From NCBI RefSeq assembly GCF_910596095.1, contig NC_056536.1, forward strand, positions 32,522,456 through 32,586,455: a stretch of DNA of 64,000 nt, written 5' to 3'. Position 1 is the stretch's first letter, and each line of letters opens with the position of its first letter. This DNA comes from Thunnus maccoyii (Eukaryota > Chordata > Actinopteri > Scombriformes > Scombridae). The translations under genes were made by a program, and so were the position numbers. The notes beneath the pieces were generated by a model. The model was not told where the DNA came from. It ran no database searches and worked only from the letters and a program-made list of their open reading frames with translations. Below are positions 1 through 12,158 of this stretch, in pieces.

Positions 1-15
1 GTCAGCTCAGGATTT

Positions 16-668
16 TTAAAGGACGGGTTCACAATTGTTCATGTGTGTCTTAAAACAACAATCAGGAGCCCAAATGAACATTAAAGCTGTTTTTCTTGCT
101 GTAATCATTCCTCCTGTTCATACTGACCATTAGAAGATCCCTTCATAATGACCTTACAATGGAAGTGATGGAGGACAAAATCCACAGTCCTCCTTCTGTA
201 CAAAAAATGTATTTAAAAGTTTATCTGAAGCTAATATGAAGCTTCAGCGTCCAAATGAGTCAAATCAAGTAGATATCTTTCAACGTTACAGTCTTTTTAG
301 TGCCAAAGTCCCTCTTTTTGTTACTATACTTCCACCTGCAGCTCAACAGGGAAACACTGTCCGAGGAAACACAAAGAGGGAATTTGATGCTAAAAAAGAC
401 TGTTAATGTGTCAGATATCCACTTGATATGACTAACTCAGACTGCTGAAGCTGAATAGAAGCTTCACAGAGACTTTTAAATGACTGTGTGGACACACTGT
501 GGATTTTATCCTCCATCACTTACATTAAAAGCACATTTGAAGGATCTTTTAATATCCAGTATGAACAGGAGGAATGATTACAGCGAGGAAAACCTCTTTC
601 ACTGCTCATATGGACACCTGACTGCTGCTTTAACACACACTGGAACAATTGTGAACCCGTCCTTTAAC
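16..668. mobile_element. TTAA-flanked MITE, family A (full-length copy)
   Basis: Both ends read TTAAAGGACGGGTTCACAAT, inverted with respect to each other, and the interior is also partly palindromic: the AATCATTCCTCCTGTTCATA motif near 104 has its complement near 560. There is no transposase ORF. The TTAA at each edge (16-19 and 665-668) is the target duplication typical of piggyBac-type transposition (family knowledge; assignment is inference). Related copies lie at 8432, 21706, 26023, 36940, 39741 and 52748. Confidence 0.8.
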
Positions 669-960
669 GTTTTTTTTTATTTCCCTGCAAACTGCAGGAT
701 TGAAACATCATATTTTTTTAGGACATCATGTGAAGACAGTTGAGCAAGAATGATAGCTGCACCCACCTGCAGGCTGCTATCATTCTGCATAAAATACAGG
801 TTTTTCAACACAGCTATTGACTGTCAGAACCAGATGTTTCACTAAGTAGAGCACAAACATCCAGTTTAATCACCAGTTTCAGCAGAAATATCCAAACACT
901 GATCGATCTGCTCTGTTTGTGTTTCTTGACTAAACATTAGTGTGATATCTGCAGACTGCT
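669..960. other. Unassigned sequence, probable otud5 intron
   Basis: No exon, RNA gene or repeat recognised. It lies between a MITE and a minisatellite, and upstream of the first otud5 exon that can be seen. Confidence 0.4.
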
Positions 961-1456
961 GCTAGCTGGTGTTAGCTGTTGTTAGCTGCCAGCTGGTGTT
1001 AGCTGGTGTTAGCTGCTAGCTGGTGTTAGTTGGTGTTAGCTGGTGTTAGCTGGTGTTAGCTGCTAGCTGGTGTTAGTTGGTGTTAGCTGGTGTTAGCTGG
1101 TGTTAGTTGGTGTTAGCTGCCAGCTGGTGTTAGCTGGTGTTAGCTGGTGTTAGTTGGTGTTAGCTGCCAGCTGGTGTTAGCTGGTATTAGCTGGTGTTAG
1201 CTGCCAGCTGGTGTTAGCCGGTGTTTGCTGGTGTTAGCTGGTGTTAGCTGGTGTTAGCTGCTAGCTGGTGTTAGCTGGTGTTAGTTGGTGTTAGCTGCCA
1301 GCTGGTGCTGGCTGGTGTTGGTTGGCGTTAGCTGGCGTTAGTTGGTGTTAGCTGATGTTAGTTGGTGTTAGCTGATGTTAGTTGGTGTTAGCTGGTGTTA
1401 GTTGGTGTTAGCTGATGTTAGTTGGTGTTAGCTGGTGTTAGCTGCTAGCTGGTAGA
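961..1456. repeat. 10-bp minisatellite (TTAGCTGGTG)n
   Basis: About 490 bp of tandem TTAGCTGGTG units with TTAGTTGGTG and GCTGCCAGC/GCTGCTAGC variants. No conserved ORF. It is a likely length-polymorphic locus. Confidence 0.9.
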
Positions 1457-2774
1457 GACAAACTGAGACAACTGTTCAGTCGACTTCCAGCACTTCAACA
1501 CTGGTAACATAACAAACGTAAACAGATCTCTGATCAGTGATGTGATGATCAGTTTTCAGTCTGTTGCGTCTCGTAGATGCAAGGCTGGATTATCAACCAG
1601 GCAACGGCTCAGAAGCTTCAGGTTTCCTCCACATTATCTGATCAATCACTAACTGAAGTCCAGTTTGAACTCTGACTGGTCCTCCATCCTCCTGTTTGAC
1701 GACTTTGATAGTTTTACTTTCTATTGAGCTCATTAGTCATAAAGTTCTGTTTATCAAACTGCAAACAGAAAGCTGAGGGACAGGTTGTATTATTCCATCA
1801 TAGGAGAACTGTAAGGCTGCAACCAACTATTACTTTATTAATAATCCATTAATTGTTCAGTGTATAAAGTGTTGATTATTCCCTGAAGCCCAAGTGAATA
1901 TGTTAATCTATTAATAATTTCAGCTCTAACGTAGTAAATGTGTAGTGGGGACAGACAGACGAGACTGCAGGTGCATGTTTAACACTGTACATGGTCCCTT
2001 ACAAATAAAATAAATAAAGTAGCTAAATGCCTGTCGTGACTCATAACGGCTAATGTAGTATCAACTTTATGACTAAAAAATAACCTTTTTGTTAATGTTG
2101 TAATAACTTGATTTTCAGGATTTAGATATTTTACATATCAAGCAAAAACAAAGAAGTTTTACTGATTTATCTCTCAGCTACAGTCCAGAGTGATACATCC
2201 TGCCAGCAATAAAACATCCTGCTGCCATTACATCAACACTTCACATTAATAACCACCTAACGTTCGCTGCAGCAGGACAAACGGTTTCAGCTCTACTGCT
2301 GGTGACTCTGATGAAGACGACCCGTGTTTTCCTGCCTGTAGGGGGCGCCGTCAGGACCGAGTAACGTCAGTGTCGTCTCAGTATGTAGATAAAGCAGGTT
2401 GTGTGATATTCAGGGTGTGGTGACACACTGTTCAAACAACATCTGATTACACAAAAACACATCGTCAGCTGATCCACACACATCTGACTGCATACCACAG
2501 AAACACACACGCAGCCAATCACAAGCTGCCTGAAAATATGTTGATGTGAAAAACCAACCAACACCCTGTCAACAATCATCTGTATGTATCAGAGGTTATC
2601 TGACTGATAAACACAGTCAGTAACCAGGTTGTTTCTCTACAAAAAGCTGACAAGAAGCCATGAAAACACGTAACCGGACAGAGAAAGTAACAGTAGAGCA
2701 ACTTGATGAAAGCGGCGAAGCGTATTTTCAATAATTCAATCCGACGTCCGACTGAAAATGAAACTGACACAAAG
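1457..2774. other. Unassigned, probable otud5 intron
   Basis: Apart from the dispersed repeat at 1636-1885, I see no exon-like reading frame with splice sites, no RNA gene and no further tandem array. Confidence 0.4.
1636..1885 (+). repeat. Dispersed repeat, family H
   Basis: The segment shares an ordered series of words with 54225-54412 in the same orientation, including ACTGGTCCTCCAT, CTGAGGGACAG and TATTATTCCATCATAGGA. The copies differ by small indels. Its boundaries and class are unknown. Confidence 0.6.
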
Positions 2775-3273
2775 TGTTAAATTAATCTGCATCTATTTTG
2801 AGTCATTTTTTTAAGATGAAAAAAGTCCAAATTCTCTGATTCCAGCTTCTTAAAGCTGAAAAAAATTCTGGTTTCTTTAAGTACAGAAAGATCGAGCAGG
2901 TCGTCCACTAATCAGAAGATCGGCGGTTCGATACCCGGCTCGTTGAAGTCACAAGACACTGAATTACCCTAAATATCTCCTGATGGATGTGTCATCAGTG
3001 TGTGAATGATTAGATCCTCCTGATGAGCAGGTTGGCATCTTGCACAGCGGCCTGCCATCACCGTATGAATGTGTGTGTGAAAGTGCTTTGAGTGATCAGA
3101 AGTCTATAAAGCCGCCGTATAAATGCATCTCATTTACTATTTATACTGAGTATCTCTGTGTTGTGGACAGAACGAGACGTTTGAAGACGTCATCTTTGGC
3201 TTTTGGGGAAACATTAACTGAGGAAATAATCAACAGATGAATCAATAAAAATGATTGTCAGCTGCAGCTTTAA
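2775..3273. mobile_element. MITE family C, interrupted by a SINE
   Basis: The flanks 2775-2880 and 3137-3273 are the two parts of the commonest repeat here, whose consensus words are AATCTGCAACTATTTTGA, TCCAAATTCTCTGATT, GAATATTTTCTG, GTTGTGGACAAAACAAGACA and a TCAGCTGCAGC end. The interior is replaced by tRNA-SINE-like sequence, so the SINE came later. Confidence 0.7.
2881..3136 (+). mobile_element. tRNA-derived SINE
   Basis: The head resembles a tRNA with a B-box-like GGTTCGATACC near 2926. It continues into a teleost SINE-like body (ATCCTCCTGATGAGCAGGTT, CTGCCATCACCGTATGAATG) and a 3' tail with TATAAATGCA. It is too degraded and has too poor a cloverleaf to be a functional tRNA gene. It sits inside a MITE. 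Confidence 0.7.
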
Positions 3274-3363
3274 ACAGTTTGAAACTCCAGACTTGAGTGA
3301 TGGATTCATGATCAGCTGGTGAAACAGAGCTGGACCTGAACCATGCAGAGGAAAGTTCAGACA

Positions 3364-3370
<7 letters not shown>

Positions 3371-3428
<58 letters not shown>

Positions 3429-3448
3429 TGTGTGTGTGGTGTGTGTGT

Positions 3449-3501
<53 letters not shown>
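3371..3501. repeat. (GT)n microsatellite
   Basis: About 130 bp of GT dinucleotides with a few GTGG interruptions. Long open frames on both strands here are artefacts of the repeat. Confidence 0.97.
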
Positions 3502-3504
<3 letters not shown>

Positions 3505-4318
3505 GTACAGTAAGTCCGTGGTTTTTTTTTTTCTCCGCCAAACATTTGTTAACGTCTCCCATCAGAACTGTTGAGCAACAGCAGTGTCTGTCTGGTCAGA
3601 GAGACGTGCTCCCAGCATGCACGGCTGCACGGTCGTGCTTTATCACAGGGAACAAGTGCAAAGAGTGTTTTCACCGCACTGAAGGCGCCCTGACACCTTT
3701 CACCTTTAAACGAAAGTACAAGTGAAAACAGTTTTCAAAGAAAGGGGGCCTGTTTTCTGAATCCTCCGTCGACTGATCTTCCAAATCAACTTGTAGAAAC
3801 ATCAAACCTCAGATGTCTGAGTGTCCCTGAACTCACCGGCACCGTTTTCCCCCCTAAACCGCAGCACGTGATGATGATAACATGTCACTTTTAGAGAAAT
3901 AAAGTCGACCACATGTCTGCGGCCAGTTTAACCGGTTCTACTGAAACGCTGCTCAGCTGACTGACCTGTGTGATTACCTAGCTGCCTCTGTTGCCACGGT
4001 AACCCTGTCAGTCATTCCTGAAAAGCTCTTTCCTTCAGTCTGACAGAAATAACTCACCGCAAAAGACGTCAACAACTGATTTAGTCGTGACTCAACAATC
4101 ACAGCTGTCTTTCACTCATATGATCCATCTGTCAATCAGTCACATGACCCAGCTGAAGGTCAACTGAAGACCCGGTAAAAATAGAGCAGGAGCTGTTTCC
4201 TCATGGTTTCAATGACAGAGTGAGGTTTGGAGAAGCTAAACAGAGAAGAGGTCACCGACTGACTTCCTGCTGTCAGAGAGTCGAACCGTCCTCACGTCGA
4301 GGCTCATCAGCCAATCAG
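3502..4318. other. Unassigned, probable otud5 intron
   Basis: No exon, RNA gene or recognised transposon. Composition is ordinary for teleost non-coding DNA. Confidence 0.4.
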
Positions 4319-4633
4319 ACGTACAAAGTCGATTGATCGATTAGTCGCCAGCTATTGAATTAATCTGCAACTATTGACAATGGATTCATTGTTTTCAGTT
4401 GTTTTTTTTAAAGAAAAATGTCCAAATTCTCTGATTTCAGCTTCTTAAATGTGAATATTTTCTGGTCTCTTTAGTTTCTATGACAGTAAACTGAATATCT
4501 GTAAATCTATGTTGGACTTTGGGACATTTTTCACCATTTTCTGACATTTTATGGACCAAAAAACGAATCAATAAATCGAGGAAAATGAGCCAAATATGAA
4601 CCGATAATGAAATGAAACGTCAGCTGCAGCATC
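4319..4633. mobile_element. MITE family C copy
   Basis: Contains the family words TTAATCTGCAACTATT, GTCCAAATTCTCTGATTTCA, GTGAATATTTTCTGG and TATGACAGTAAACTGAATAT, and ends with the inverted GTCAGCTGCAGC terminus. No coding capacity. Confidence 0.75.
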
Positions 4634-5438
4634 ATTCCACTATTCGTCTCATTTTATCAGTTGCATCACTGCACTTTTTCTTCTGTGGTGGCGTCAGGTT
4701 ATCAAGCAGGCAGGATGTGAGTCTCGGAATCAGCAGAAGCGACTGCGATGGAAACATGACGTTTAAGAAATCTGCTCACAGGAGGAGGAAGCTTTTTTTT
4801 TTTATTTCTTTTTTTGAGGCAGAAAAGAAGAAAATTCTTAGGTTTCAGTTTCTCAGATGTGATGATTTTCTGTTTTTTTCATCATCATCACAGACAGCTC
4901 AGACTGAAAGTGTTGCTTCATTCAAGCCTCCGTCCACCGGAACGTCTCACACACTTTAAACGAGAAGCATAAATATTTAATATGAGCTTTATGATTTTAA
5001 CATCTTTTCATTATACTGTTAATAAACTGGACTCATTTATGCTGCTTTTATCTTTTTTTTGACTGATTTGCTCGTTTGGTTTTTGTGCATCGTGATTGAA
5101 CTGAATAATTAACGAGTAAAAGTGTCCAATTACTTTTGAACACTTGTAATTAGGTCACTCTGTGGTAAACACACAGTTCTCTTTATATCGATGTAAACCC
5201 ACTCAAATACATTAAAGCTGTTATTTTAGCCTGAAAAACAAAACGTGTCCAAACACTTCCTGTCTGGACTTCAGGAGTAGACAGGAAGTTAAAAGACAAA
5301 ACATCACAGAGTCGGTTTTATTTGTCATAATCATAGCTGATGTTTAAAGATGAAAATGTTTCAGTTATGAGTCAAATATTTGATTTGAGTTAATAACTTT
5401 CAGCTGCTGATGAGTCGCTCTGTGCATGTGAAGACCCA

Positions 5439-5441
<3 letters not shown>
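4634..5441. other. Unassigned, probable otud5 intron
   Basis: No exon or recognised element; AT-rich with short T runs. Confidence 0.4.
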
Positions 5442-5474
<33 letters not shown>

Positions 5475-5613
5475 ACCTCTGTTAAAGTGACCTCTGACCC
5501 GTCTTACTGTAACTTTTGACGGTTACGCTGGACGTCTGTCAGTTTGTGTCCAGACAGTTTGTGTCGACAGTACAGTGTGTGTAAAGAGGAATCTCCACTG
5601 TTTCTCCACCGGC

Positions 5614-5649
<36 letters not shown>

Positions 5650-5790
5650 CCTCATCAGTGTGACCTCACCAGCTGACTGGTGTTCTGTACTGCTGTTATT
5701 AGTAACATCTGGTTTTAGGGTGGACTTTCCCTTTAGATTGACAAAGCGAACGTGCGTTTGGACGGAGCTGAAATACCGACTGTTGGGACA

Positions 5791-5838
<48 letters not shown>
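5442..5838. repeat. Cluster of three microsatellites
   Basis: (GT)n at 5442-5472, (GT)n at 5616-5647 and (CA)n at 5792-5838. The third is in the opposite sense to the first two, so they are complementary if transcribed together. Confidence 0.95.
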
Positions 5839-5840
<2 letters not shown>

Positions 5841-6102
5841 ACCTCTGTCTCTGTTTGACAGCAGCAGTCCGTCTGTCTGTGTCTTTGTCTGCACTTGTTG
5901 TTTGATTGTTTGACAGTTTTGTTCTCAGTTTTTATTATCTCGAACGGTGAACAGTGAGCGTGTGCAAACACTGACGAGTGTCACGCAGCCGTGATAACGC
6001 TGATAATAAAAAAAACTCTGATTTTAAAGTTCATCTGGAGAAAAGTCCGGGATGTCGGACACACTGTGACATTTATATATGAGACATCATCAGCTTTAGA
6101 TG

Positions 6103-6312
6103 GACGATACAGAATCTGATTTTATATTCCAGATTCTTAAATGTGAATATTTTCTGCTTTCTTTCATCGTCTATGACAGTAAACTACAGAAAGAGACGTC
6201 ATGTTGACTCAGCTGAAGTGTTTTCTGATATGTTATGGACCAAATGTCTAATCAACTTATCGGGGGGGAAATAACAGTCAGATGAATCCATAATGAAAAT
6301 GATTGTCAGTCA
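6103..6312. mobile_element. MITE family C, partial
   Basis: Carries TTAAATGTGAATATTTTCTG, TCTATGACAGTAAACT and the AATGATTGTCAG end, but lacks part of the middle of longer copies. Confidence 0.6.
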
Positions 6313-7245
6313 TGAAACTTAACAAAGTGATGAGCTGGTGAAACAGAGCTGGAGCTGAACCATGCAGAGGAAAGTTCAGACGAGTCAACAGATGAACGGA
6401 TAACGACAAATATAGACGTTATAGTAAATAGTGTTGCGTAATTAATGAAATTAGATCTCGATTCAGTTTGTTCTCAGTGTTTGTATCAGCTGCATCGAAT
6501 CAAACGTCCCCCTAAACAGCGTCAGTCAGTGATACGTGTGCGTTAAATGGAGGCAGAACATCGTGAATAAATCCAAACGTGTGTCAGAGACTGAAGAGTA
6601 AAATGCTGCTGCTGTATTCATCCGTTTTCATAGTTTTCCACATAAAATAAACACAGAAAAAGCAAAAACTGACATTAAGATAACAAACATACAGGAAGAA
6701 ACAAGGTGCTGGCTGACGCTTACATAAACTTTACAGTTACTATAAACCTCTCTGGACATCAGGAAGCATCTGAGGTTCATCTGAAGGCTCAGAAGATGGT
6801 AAAATCCATCTTAAAAACCTTCTTAAGCTTAAGAGGAGTTCAAAGATCAAGGAGCAGGAGGCTGAGAGCATCTTCACAAGCTGCAGGAGGAACCAAAAAC
6901 TGTTTTATTGAAGTTTTCATCGTCTCTACTTTATTCACCAACACTGAAGTTCTTTGTTAAGTGACATTTGATGTTAAATGAGTTCATGTTGAAATTACCT
7001 ACAGCTGATATCATCACCTTCAGCGCCAACAGGAAGACGACGTTAGAAGCTTTTAACGGCGTGAATGTGAAAACGCTCTTAAGTGCTTTTTTGGGAAACA
7101 CATGAAGGAATTTAAAAGCGTTTGTAGAAACATTTTTAACTTCTCTAAGATCGATCACTATCAGGAAACATTTCACAATCCTTCAACAAGCTGCAGCCAC
7201 CAAGACCCAGAGTGACCTGCTGGCGTTAAAGCAGACGCCCATAGA
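6313..7245. other. Unassigned, probable otud5 intron
   Basis: No exon with credible splice sites, no RNA gene and no known repeat recognised. Confidence 0.4.
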
Positions 7246-7311
7246 GTGTGTGTTTGTGTGTGCGTGTGCGTGCGTGGGTGGGTGTGAGTGGGTGTGTGTT
7301 TGTGTGCGTGC

Positions 7312-7347
<36 letters not shown>

Positions 7348-7522
7348 ATGTGCGTGTGTGTGTGTGTGGGTGTGTGTGTGTTTGACATCAGATCACAGTC
7401 GACTCTGTTAAACAAAGAAAAGTTACTTTGCTTTTTGAAATGTGTCAAAGTTGAAACTGACCGGTCACATCGAGCTGGTCACTGAGAGCTGAGTCAACAC
7501 ACACACACACACACACACACAC
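7246..7522. repeat. (TG)n-rich tract and short (CA)n
   Basis: 7246-7383 is an imperfect TG/TGCG/TGGG tract, and 7497-7522 is a short (CA)n. The GC interruptions (GTGCGTGCGTG) give alternating purine-pyrimidine runs prone to Z-DNA. Confidence 0.93.
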
Positions 7523-8025
7523 GTCGTAGCGGTGTGCAGTACGGTGGCTGAGCGGGGTGGAGGGAGGTCATGTGATCTATGTCAGGAGGTTATTTCCCTG
7601 CACTTCACAGAACAGGAAGATAAACTTCCGCAGAAGAAGAAAGGACGTGAGCCACAGCACACATCCTGTCACACCTGACGCGCTCACCTGAGGAGATGCT
7701 CTGATTGGTCGGTTTTTGCGGGGGTTTTTTACCCCCCCCCCCACCTGGTTTAACAGCACTAACTAACAAACCCTCTGGTATCAGTTCAGTCCTGATCCTG
7801 CAGGGTGGTGTTTAAACCAAGCGCTCCTCTCGGTCAGACATGCCAGCGGTGGGCGGAGCTTCAGAGCTGATAGATTTCTGCAGAAGAAGTGCTGACGCAG
7901 GCCGAGAGGCGGTGACCTCATTCCTGCAGCTCCTGAAAAGTCTTAGAAAATATAGATTACAGCAGGGAAGAAGAAATATTACAAGAGTTTAGAGAAAACT
8001 TTACTTTATTGATGTTATTGTTTAT
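7523..8025. other. Unassigned, probable otud5 intron
   Basis: No exon recognised. There is a poly-C run near 7732-7742. Mixed composition with no clear element ends. Confidence 0.35.
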
Positions 8026-8241
8026 TTAACCCTTTCATGCATAGCGGTCACTACAGTGGACAGCTGTTCACAAGCAGTTTTCTTATATATGCAGGTTTTA
8101 CTGGTATAGTTGCACATCAGCCAACATAGTGGACTCTAGTGTGTCATCCCATCTTAAAAAAAAAAATATTGTTTTTCATGCCTAAAGGGGAATAAAAAAT
8201 CCTGACTGAGGTCATTATAATTCATGCATGAAATGGGTTAA
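8026..8241. mobile_element. piggyBac-like MITE, family G
   Basis: The element is bounded by TTAA at 8026-8029 and 8238-8241. Inside, the left end reads CCCTTTCATGCAT and the right end reads ATGCATGAAATGGG, nearly perfect inverted repeats. It is about 208 bp between the TTAAs and non-coding. A CCC-beginning terminus plus a TTAA duplication is typical of piggyBac-type elements (family knowledge). Confidence 0.8.
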
Positions 8242-8431
8242 AGGTCATGATGAACATTAATTTACATTTACGTGTTTCAGAATCAGTGGAAATGTTTAAA
8301 TTAGCTCACAAACAGCTAATTTGCATCGTTTGTATCCCACTTCTTTTCTATATTTGTCTCGCTTCCACATAACTTCTGAGTAATGATGTTATTTACTCAG
8401 CAGTTAATTCTTCCTTTTCTCTACATGCACG

Positions 8432-8530
8432 TTAAAGGACGGGTTCACAATTGTTCCAGTGTGTGTTAAACCAGCAGTCAGGTGTCCATATGAACAGCTG
8501 TAATCATTCCTCCTGTTCATACTGGATATT
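8432..8530 (+). mobile_element. MITE family A, 5' fragment
   Basis: Starts TTAAAGGACGGGTTCACAAT and runs to CCTCCTGTTCATACTGGATA, then loses similarity. It is a single-ended remnant. Confidence 0.75.
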
Positions 8531-9150
8531 ATTTCAGTGTCAGTGATGGAAACCAGCTGTACTGTGGTTAAATAATTCCAGATAATCAGGAATAACAGTG
8601 TAAAATATTTCTGTTGGAACCAGTGATGCTGCAGCTCAGAGACAAACGTCTGTCTGTGTTCATCTCAGTGGACTATAGTACCCACAATGCTTTGCAGTCC
8701 GCGGGCTCGTACCGGCGGACAGGGTGGAGTAGCAGTCTGCAAGGCTCAGATAAAAACTTTATCGGCATCGACGGAACCACAAACAGGATGGACGCAGTTC
8801 CCTTTTCTCAGGCCCCGCCTCTTTCTGAGAATAACAGCCAGACTGACCAATCAGAGCGCTCGCTGTGGTTTCCTGTGTGTGTGTGTGTGTGCGGTTTATT
8901 ATTAATTCTGCAGAGGCCTATCTTGTGTTTTGTTTCTCAAGAATCAGCCGCCTCCGCTCACACCTTTCTCAGTACTCAGAAGGCCATCGTTTTCATAAAT
9001 GGGAGTTTTAACCTTTACAGATGTTACAGGAAGACGCAACTGCATCATTAGCACACCTGTACCTGCCTGATCTGTGACATCATCGCCTCCACTCAGAGCT
9101 CCACTGACAAACTTTTGACAGAGATGCAGTTATGTTGTCACATCTGTACA
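8531..9150. other. Unassigned, probable otud5 intron
   Basis: An open frame of 145 codons (8614-9051) crosses this stretch, but it contains a (GT)n run and shows no recognisable domain. The words ACCCACAATGCTTTGCAG and GACCAATCAGAGCGCTC recall fish MITEs, but I could not define ends. Confidence 0.35.
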
Positions 9151-9474
9151 GAGCTGCAACAATCGATTAGCTGTCAACGATTAAATTAATCGCCAACTAT
9201 TTTGATGATCGATTCGTCGTTTTGAGTCATTTTTTAAGAAAAAAAAAGTCAAAATTCTCTGATTTCAGCTTCTAAAATGTGAATATTTTCTGTTTCCTTT
9301 AGTCTCTATGACAGTAAATTAAATATCTGTGTGTTGTGGACAAAACAAGACATTTTATGACGTTATATTAGTGTTTTATGAAACACTGATCGACATTTTT
9401 CACCATTTTACGGATCAAACAGCTAATCAGTTAATTGAGAAAATAACAGATGAATCAATCATCAGCCCTAGTAA
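9151..9474. mobile_element. MITE family C, near complete
   Basis: Starts AGAGCTGCAACAATCGATTA and ends AATCAATCATCAGCCCT, inverted versions of the same terminus. The interior matches other family C copies, including GTGTTGTGGACAAAACAAGA. Confidence 0.8.
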
Positions 9475-10051
9475 TGTAGTTATAATAAAAAAAATCTGTT
9501 ATGTTTACTAAAAAATAAAACAAATTTAGCATTATAGACTTCACTGCCTCCTCTCTAATAGATCGAGATGTATTGATTAGTATTGAAATGTGTCGTTCCG
9601 TACATAAAGGAGTCTGACGTCTGTTATTTGGATAAAGTGTCCGCATGATGGAAATCTAAAAAAAACATATTTTTCCTCTACCGGTTTACTCGATGACTCA
9701 CACATCAGTAGGGAGATTCCCTCCGATTGTTTCTGACTCACACACCTGTTTATCAAGCCGGAGCGCTCCGTGCATCAGTGATTCATCGTCACACAGGAAG
9801 TTCTATAATTATATATATTTATATATATAATTAACGACCTGGAGGAAGCTGCGACTTAAAAACTAACTATTTGAGGCTCATGAAGAGTTTCAGAGCAACA
9901 CTGTTTACACTCAGCTGTTCATACGTTCATATGTCGTCGGTCGGTTATTTTCTCCAACTAATGTGTGAATTGTTTTGTGGAAAACTGCAAATCGTCACAT
10001 TTGAGAAGCTGGAAACATCAAATATTTGACATTTTTTGCTTGAAAAATGGC
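9475..10051. other. Unassigned, probable otud5 intron
   Basis: No exon recognised. There is a short (TA)n-like patch near 9810-9830. Confidence 0.4.
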
Positions 10052-10366
10052 TGAAACAAATTTCTGTCAATCAACTAATCGATTAATCAACTAATCGATT
10101 AATCAACTAATCGTTACAGCTCTATTTATGCAGGGCTGCGACTAATCATCATTTTCATAATCAATTAATCTGCCGTTTATTTTCTTGAGTAATCGGTGTT
10201 TGAAGTGTTATAAAATAGTGAAAAAATGTCATTCAGGCTTTCTCAGAGGTCACAGTGATGTCCGACTAACAGTCCAAAACCAAACGAGATTCAGTTTACT
10301 GTCACATATGAGAAATAAAAACTGAAAAGTGTCACATTTGAGAAGCTGGAACCATCAAATATCTGT
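10052..10366. mobile_element. MITE family C, two fragments
   Basis: A 15-bp unit (AACTAATCGATTAAT) is tandemly repeated about three times near 10070-10115 at the join of two family C fragments. The second begins CAGGGCTGCGACTAATCATC. Confidence 0.6.
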
Positions 10367-11805
10367 AGGGCTGCTCCCTAAAAGTCGGTGCATCAGTCAA
10401 TAAGCCCCTGAACTGAATCGCTGCAGGGTTTTTTATGCTACGTAGTTAAACACAGCCAGTTTTTTTTCCCAGTGGTCATTGCAGCAAAAAATCCCCCTGT
10501 GGCCCAAAAAGGATTTTCCCCATAGACCACCGTTGTAGAAGAGACGTCTGTAAAACTGTTGACAGGACGCCTCGAACTACAAACAACGTCAATTATGACT
10601 CTTTCTATTATGAACTTTTGATCCATGGAGGTTTTATGTTTGTAAAACTTTCCTCGAGCCCAGAAAAGCGATTTAAAAATCCGTGACGTCATCACAATGT
10701 AAAGTCTATGGGCCGAGCGGGAACTCGTGGGCGGGGCCAGCGGGGGAAACACTACTGCGCATATTCAGTGGGCCGCACGACGCGGAAGCAAACCCGGAAG
10801 CGTATGCACCAGCCGAGCAATTCCTATAGGACTGAATGGGCGCCGTTTTTAGTCCGGTATCCAGCTTTAATAATACATCCATGGTTGAAATACTTTAAAA
10901 CAGATGTGAACCAGCGTCTCTACCGTCCAGTGGGATCGACGGCGCTGTCAGCAGCCAATCAGGAGAGACGCTCCCTGCAGGATTTTATAACTGAACTAAC
11001 ATCAGGACGCACATTTTTTTTTATTTCTCCGACGGTGGAAATCTGATGTTTTCACATCACAAATGATGAACAACAGCATTAAAACACGAGTCTCATGTAG
11101 CTGTTATATCAGTTTAATGCGGGGCGGCTGTAACCGCAGTAACCGAGTGGAGACATGAATAATAATATTTGAATAATAATATTTCTCGGGAGGCTGTTTT
11201 GAAGACTGAACTAAATGAATAATGTAAACTGTTTAGTATGTAAGAATTAAATATATGTAAGAAGATAAATATGGAGGACTGTAGATGAGAATACACGTCA
11301 CTGCTTCGCCCCGCTGAGTCAGAGCGTGAAGTGCAGTGACTGTCCGGAGGGGACGCCCCGAATATTTGACATTTGCGGTTGAATAATGACTCAAACCACG
11401 AATTGATTCTCGGAGCAGATAATTTTCTGTCAACCCATCAACTAACCGCTGCGTATTACTAATAGTATCAATATGTGATTTGACTTATCGACATCTGCAA
11501 AGGTCATAACTGTAACCGCACCGACACGTACGAGCTTTTTATTGTACTTGCGACTGACACACATACACAAACACTGTGGGTGATGTGTAAGGAGATTTCC
11601 TCCATTAGTGTCTGAAACACACACCTGCTGCCTCTCAGCCGTGGCTCGGAGTGTGTGTGTTAGTTTTGTTATGAGTGTTAACACGTTTCGATGTGTTGTG
11701 GCTTTCAGTGTGTGTGTGTGTAGTTATCACCGAGAGGCCTGACCTCCTTCTCCTGCACCATCAACAACATCTTAGCTAACTGACTTTACACACATACAAG
11801 CGCAC
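10367..11805. other. Unassigned; GC-rich patch at 10700-10980
   Basis: Most of this stretch has no recognisable feature. Around 10700-10830 it is GC-rich, with two ETS-like CGGAAG words, an ACTGCGCAT word and GGGCGGGGCC, and there is a CCAAT near 10956. This could be an alternative internal promoter or a GC-rich repeat; no exon with a good splice donor follows. I favour a repeat. Confidence 0.3.
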
Positions 11806-11978
11806 GCACACACACACACACACACACACGCACGCGGCGCTGATGAGAAAGCGGAAGTTGGTGTGTTGGGGGGGCTGTAGGGGGGTTCTGAGAATCACCG
11901 CGGACCATGTGACTTTCTGGAAATCAGACCGAAGCGATGCTCGTTTACATACTGCTACCTCCTACAGGAAGTGTATGT

Positions 11979-12035
<57 letters not shown>

Positions 12036-12041
12036 TGTGTG
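11806..12041. repeat. (CA)n and (GT)n microsatellites in opposite sense
   Basis: (CA)n at 11806-11829 and (GT)n at 11981-12041 are complementary across about 150 bp, so a transcript could fold on them. Confidence 0.93.
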
Positions 12042-12158
12042 CGGTCCTGGCAACCAACCAGACTGTAAAAGATGAAAATTAGAGTCAAGGTTCAATTTAT
12101 TAATTTTTGTTTTAATCAGCAAAAAGAGAAAAAGGCACAGTTTTCAACGCTCTGCAGA

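Noticed and set aside
2890..2945. Possible tRNA gene (GGTTCGATACC)
   Set aside because: No proper acceptor or anticodon stems, and it continues into a SINE body.
8614..9051. 145-codon open frame
   Set aside because: Crosses a (GT)n run, has no domain and no splice signals tying it to otud5.
10708..11046. 112-codon open frame over a GC-rich patch, considered as an alternative first exon
   Set aside because: No similarity to OTUD5's N-terminus and no convincing donor; likely a GC-rich repeat.
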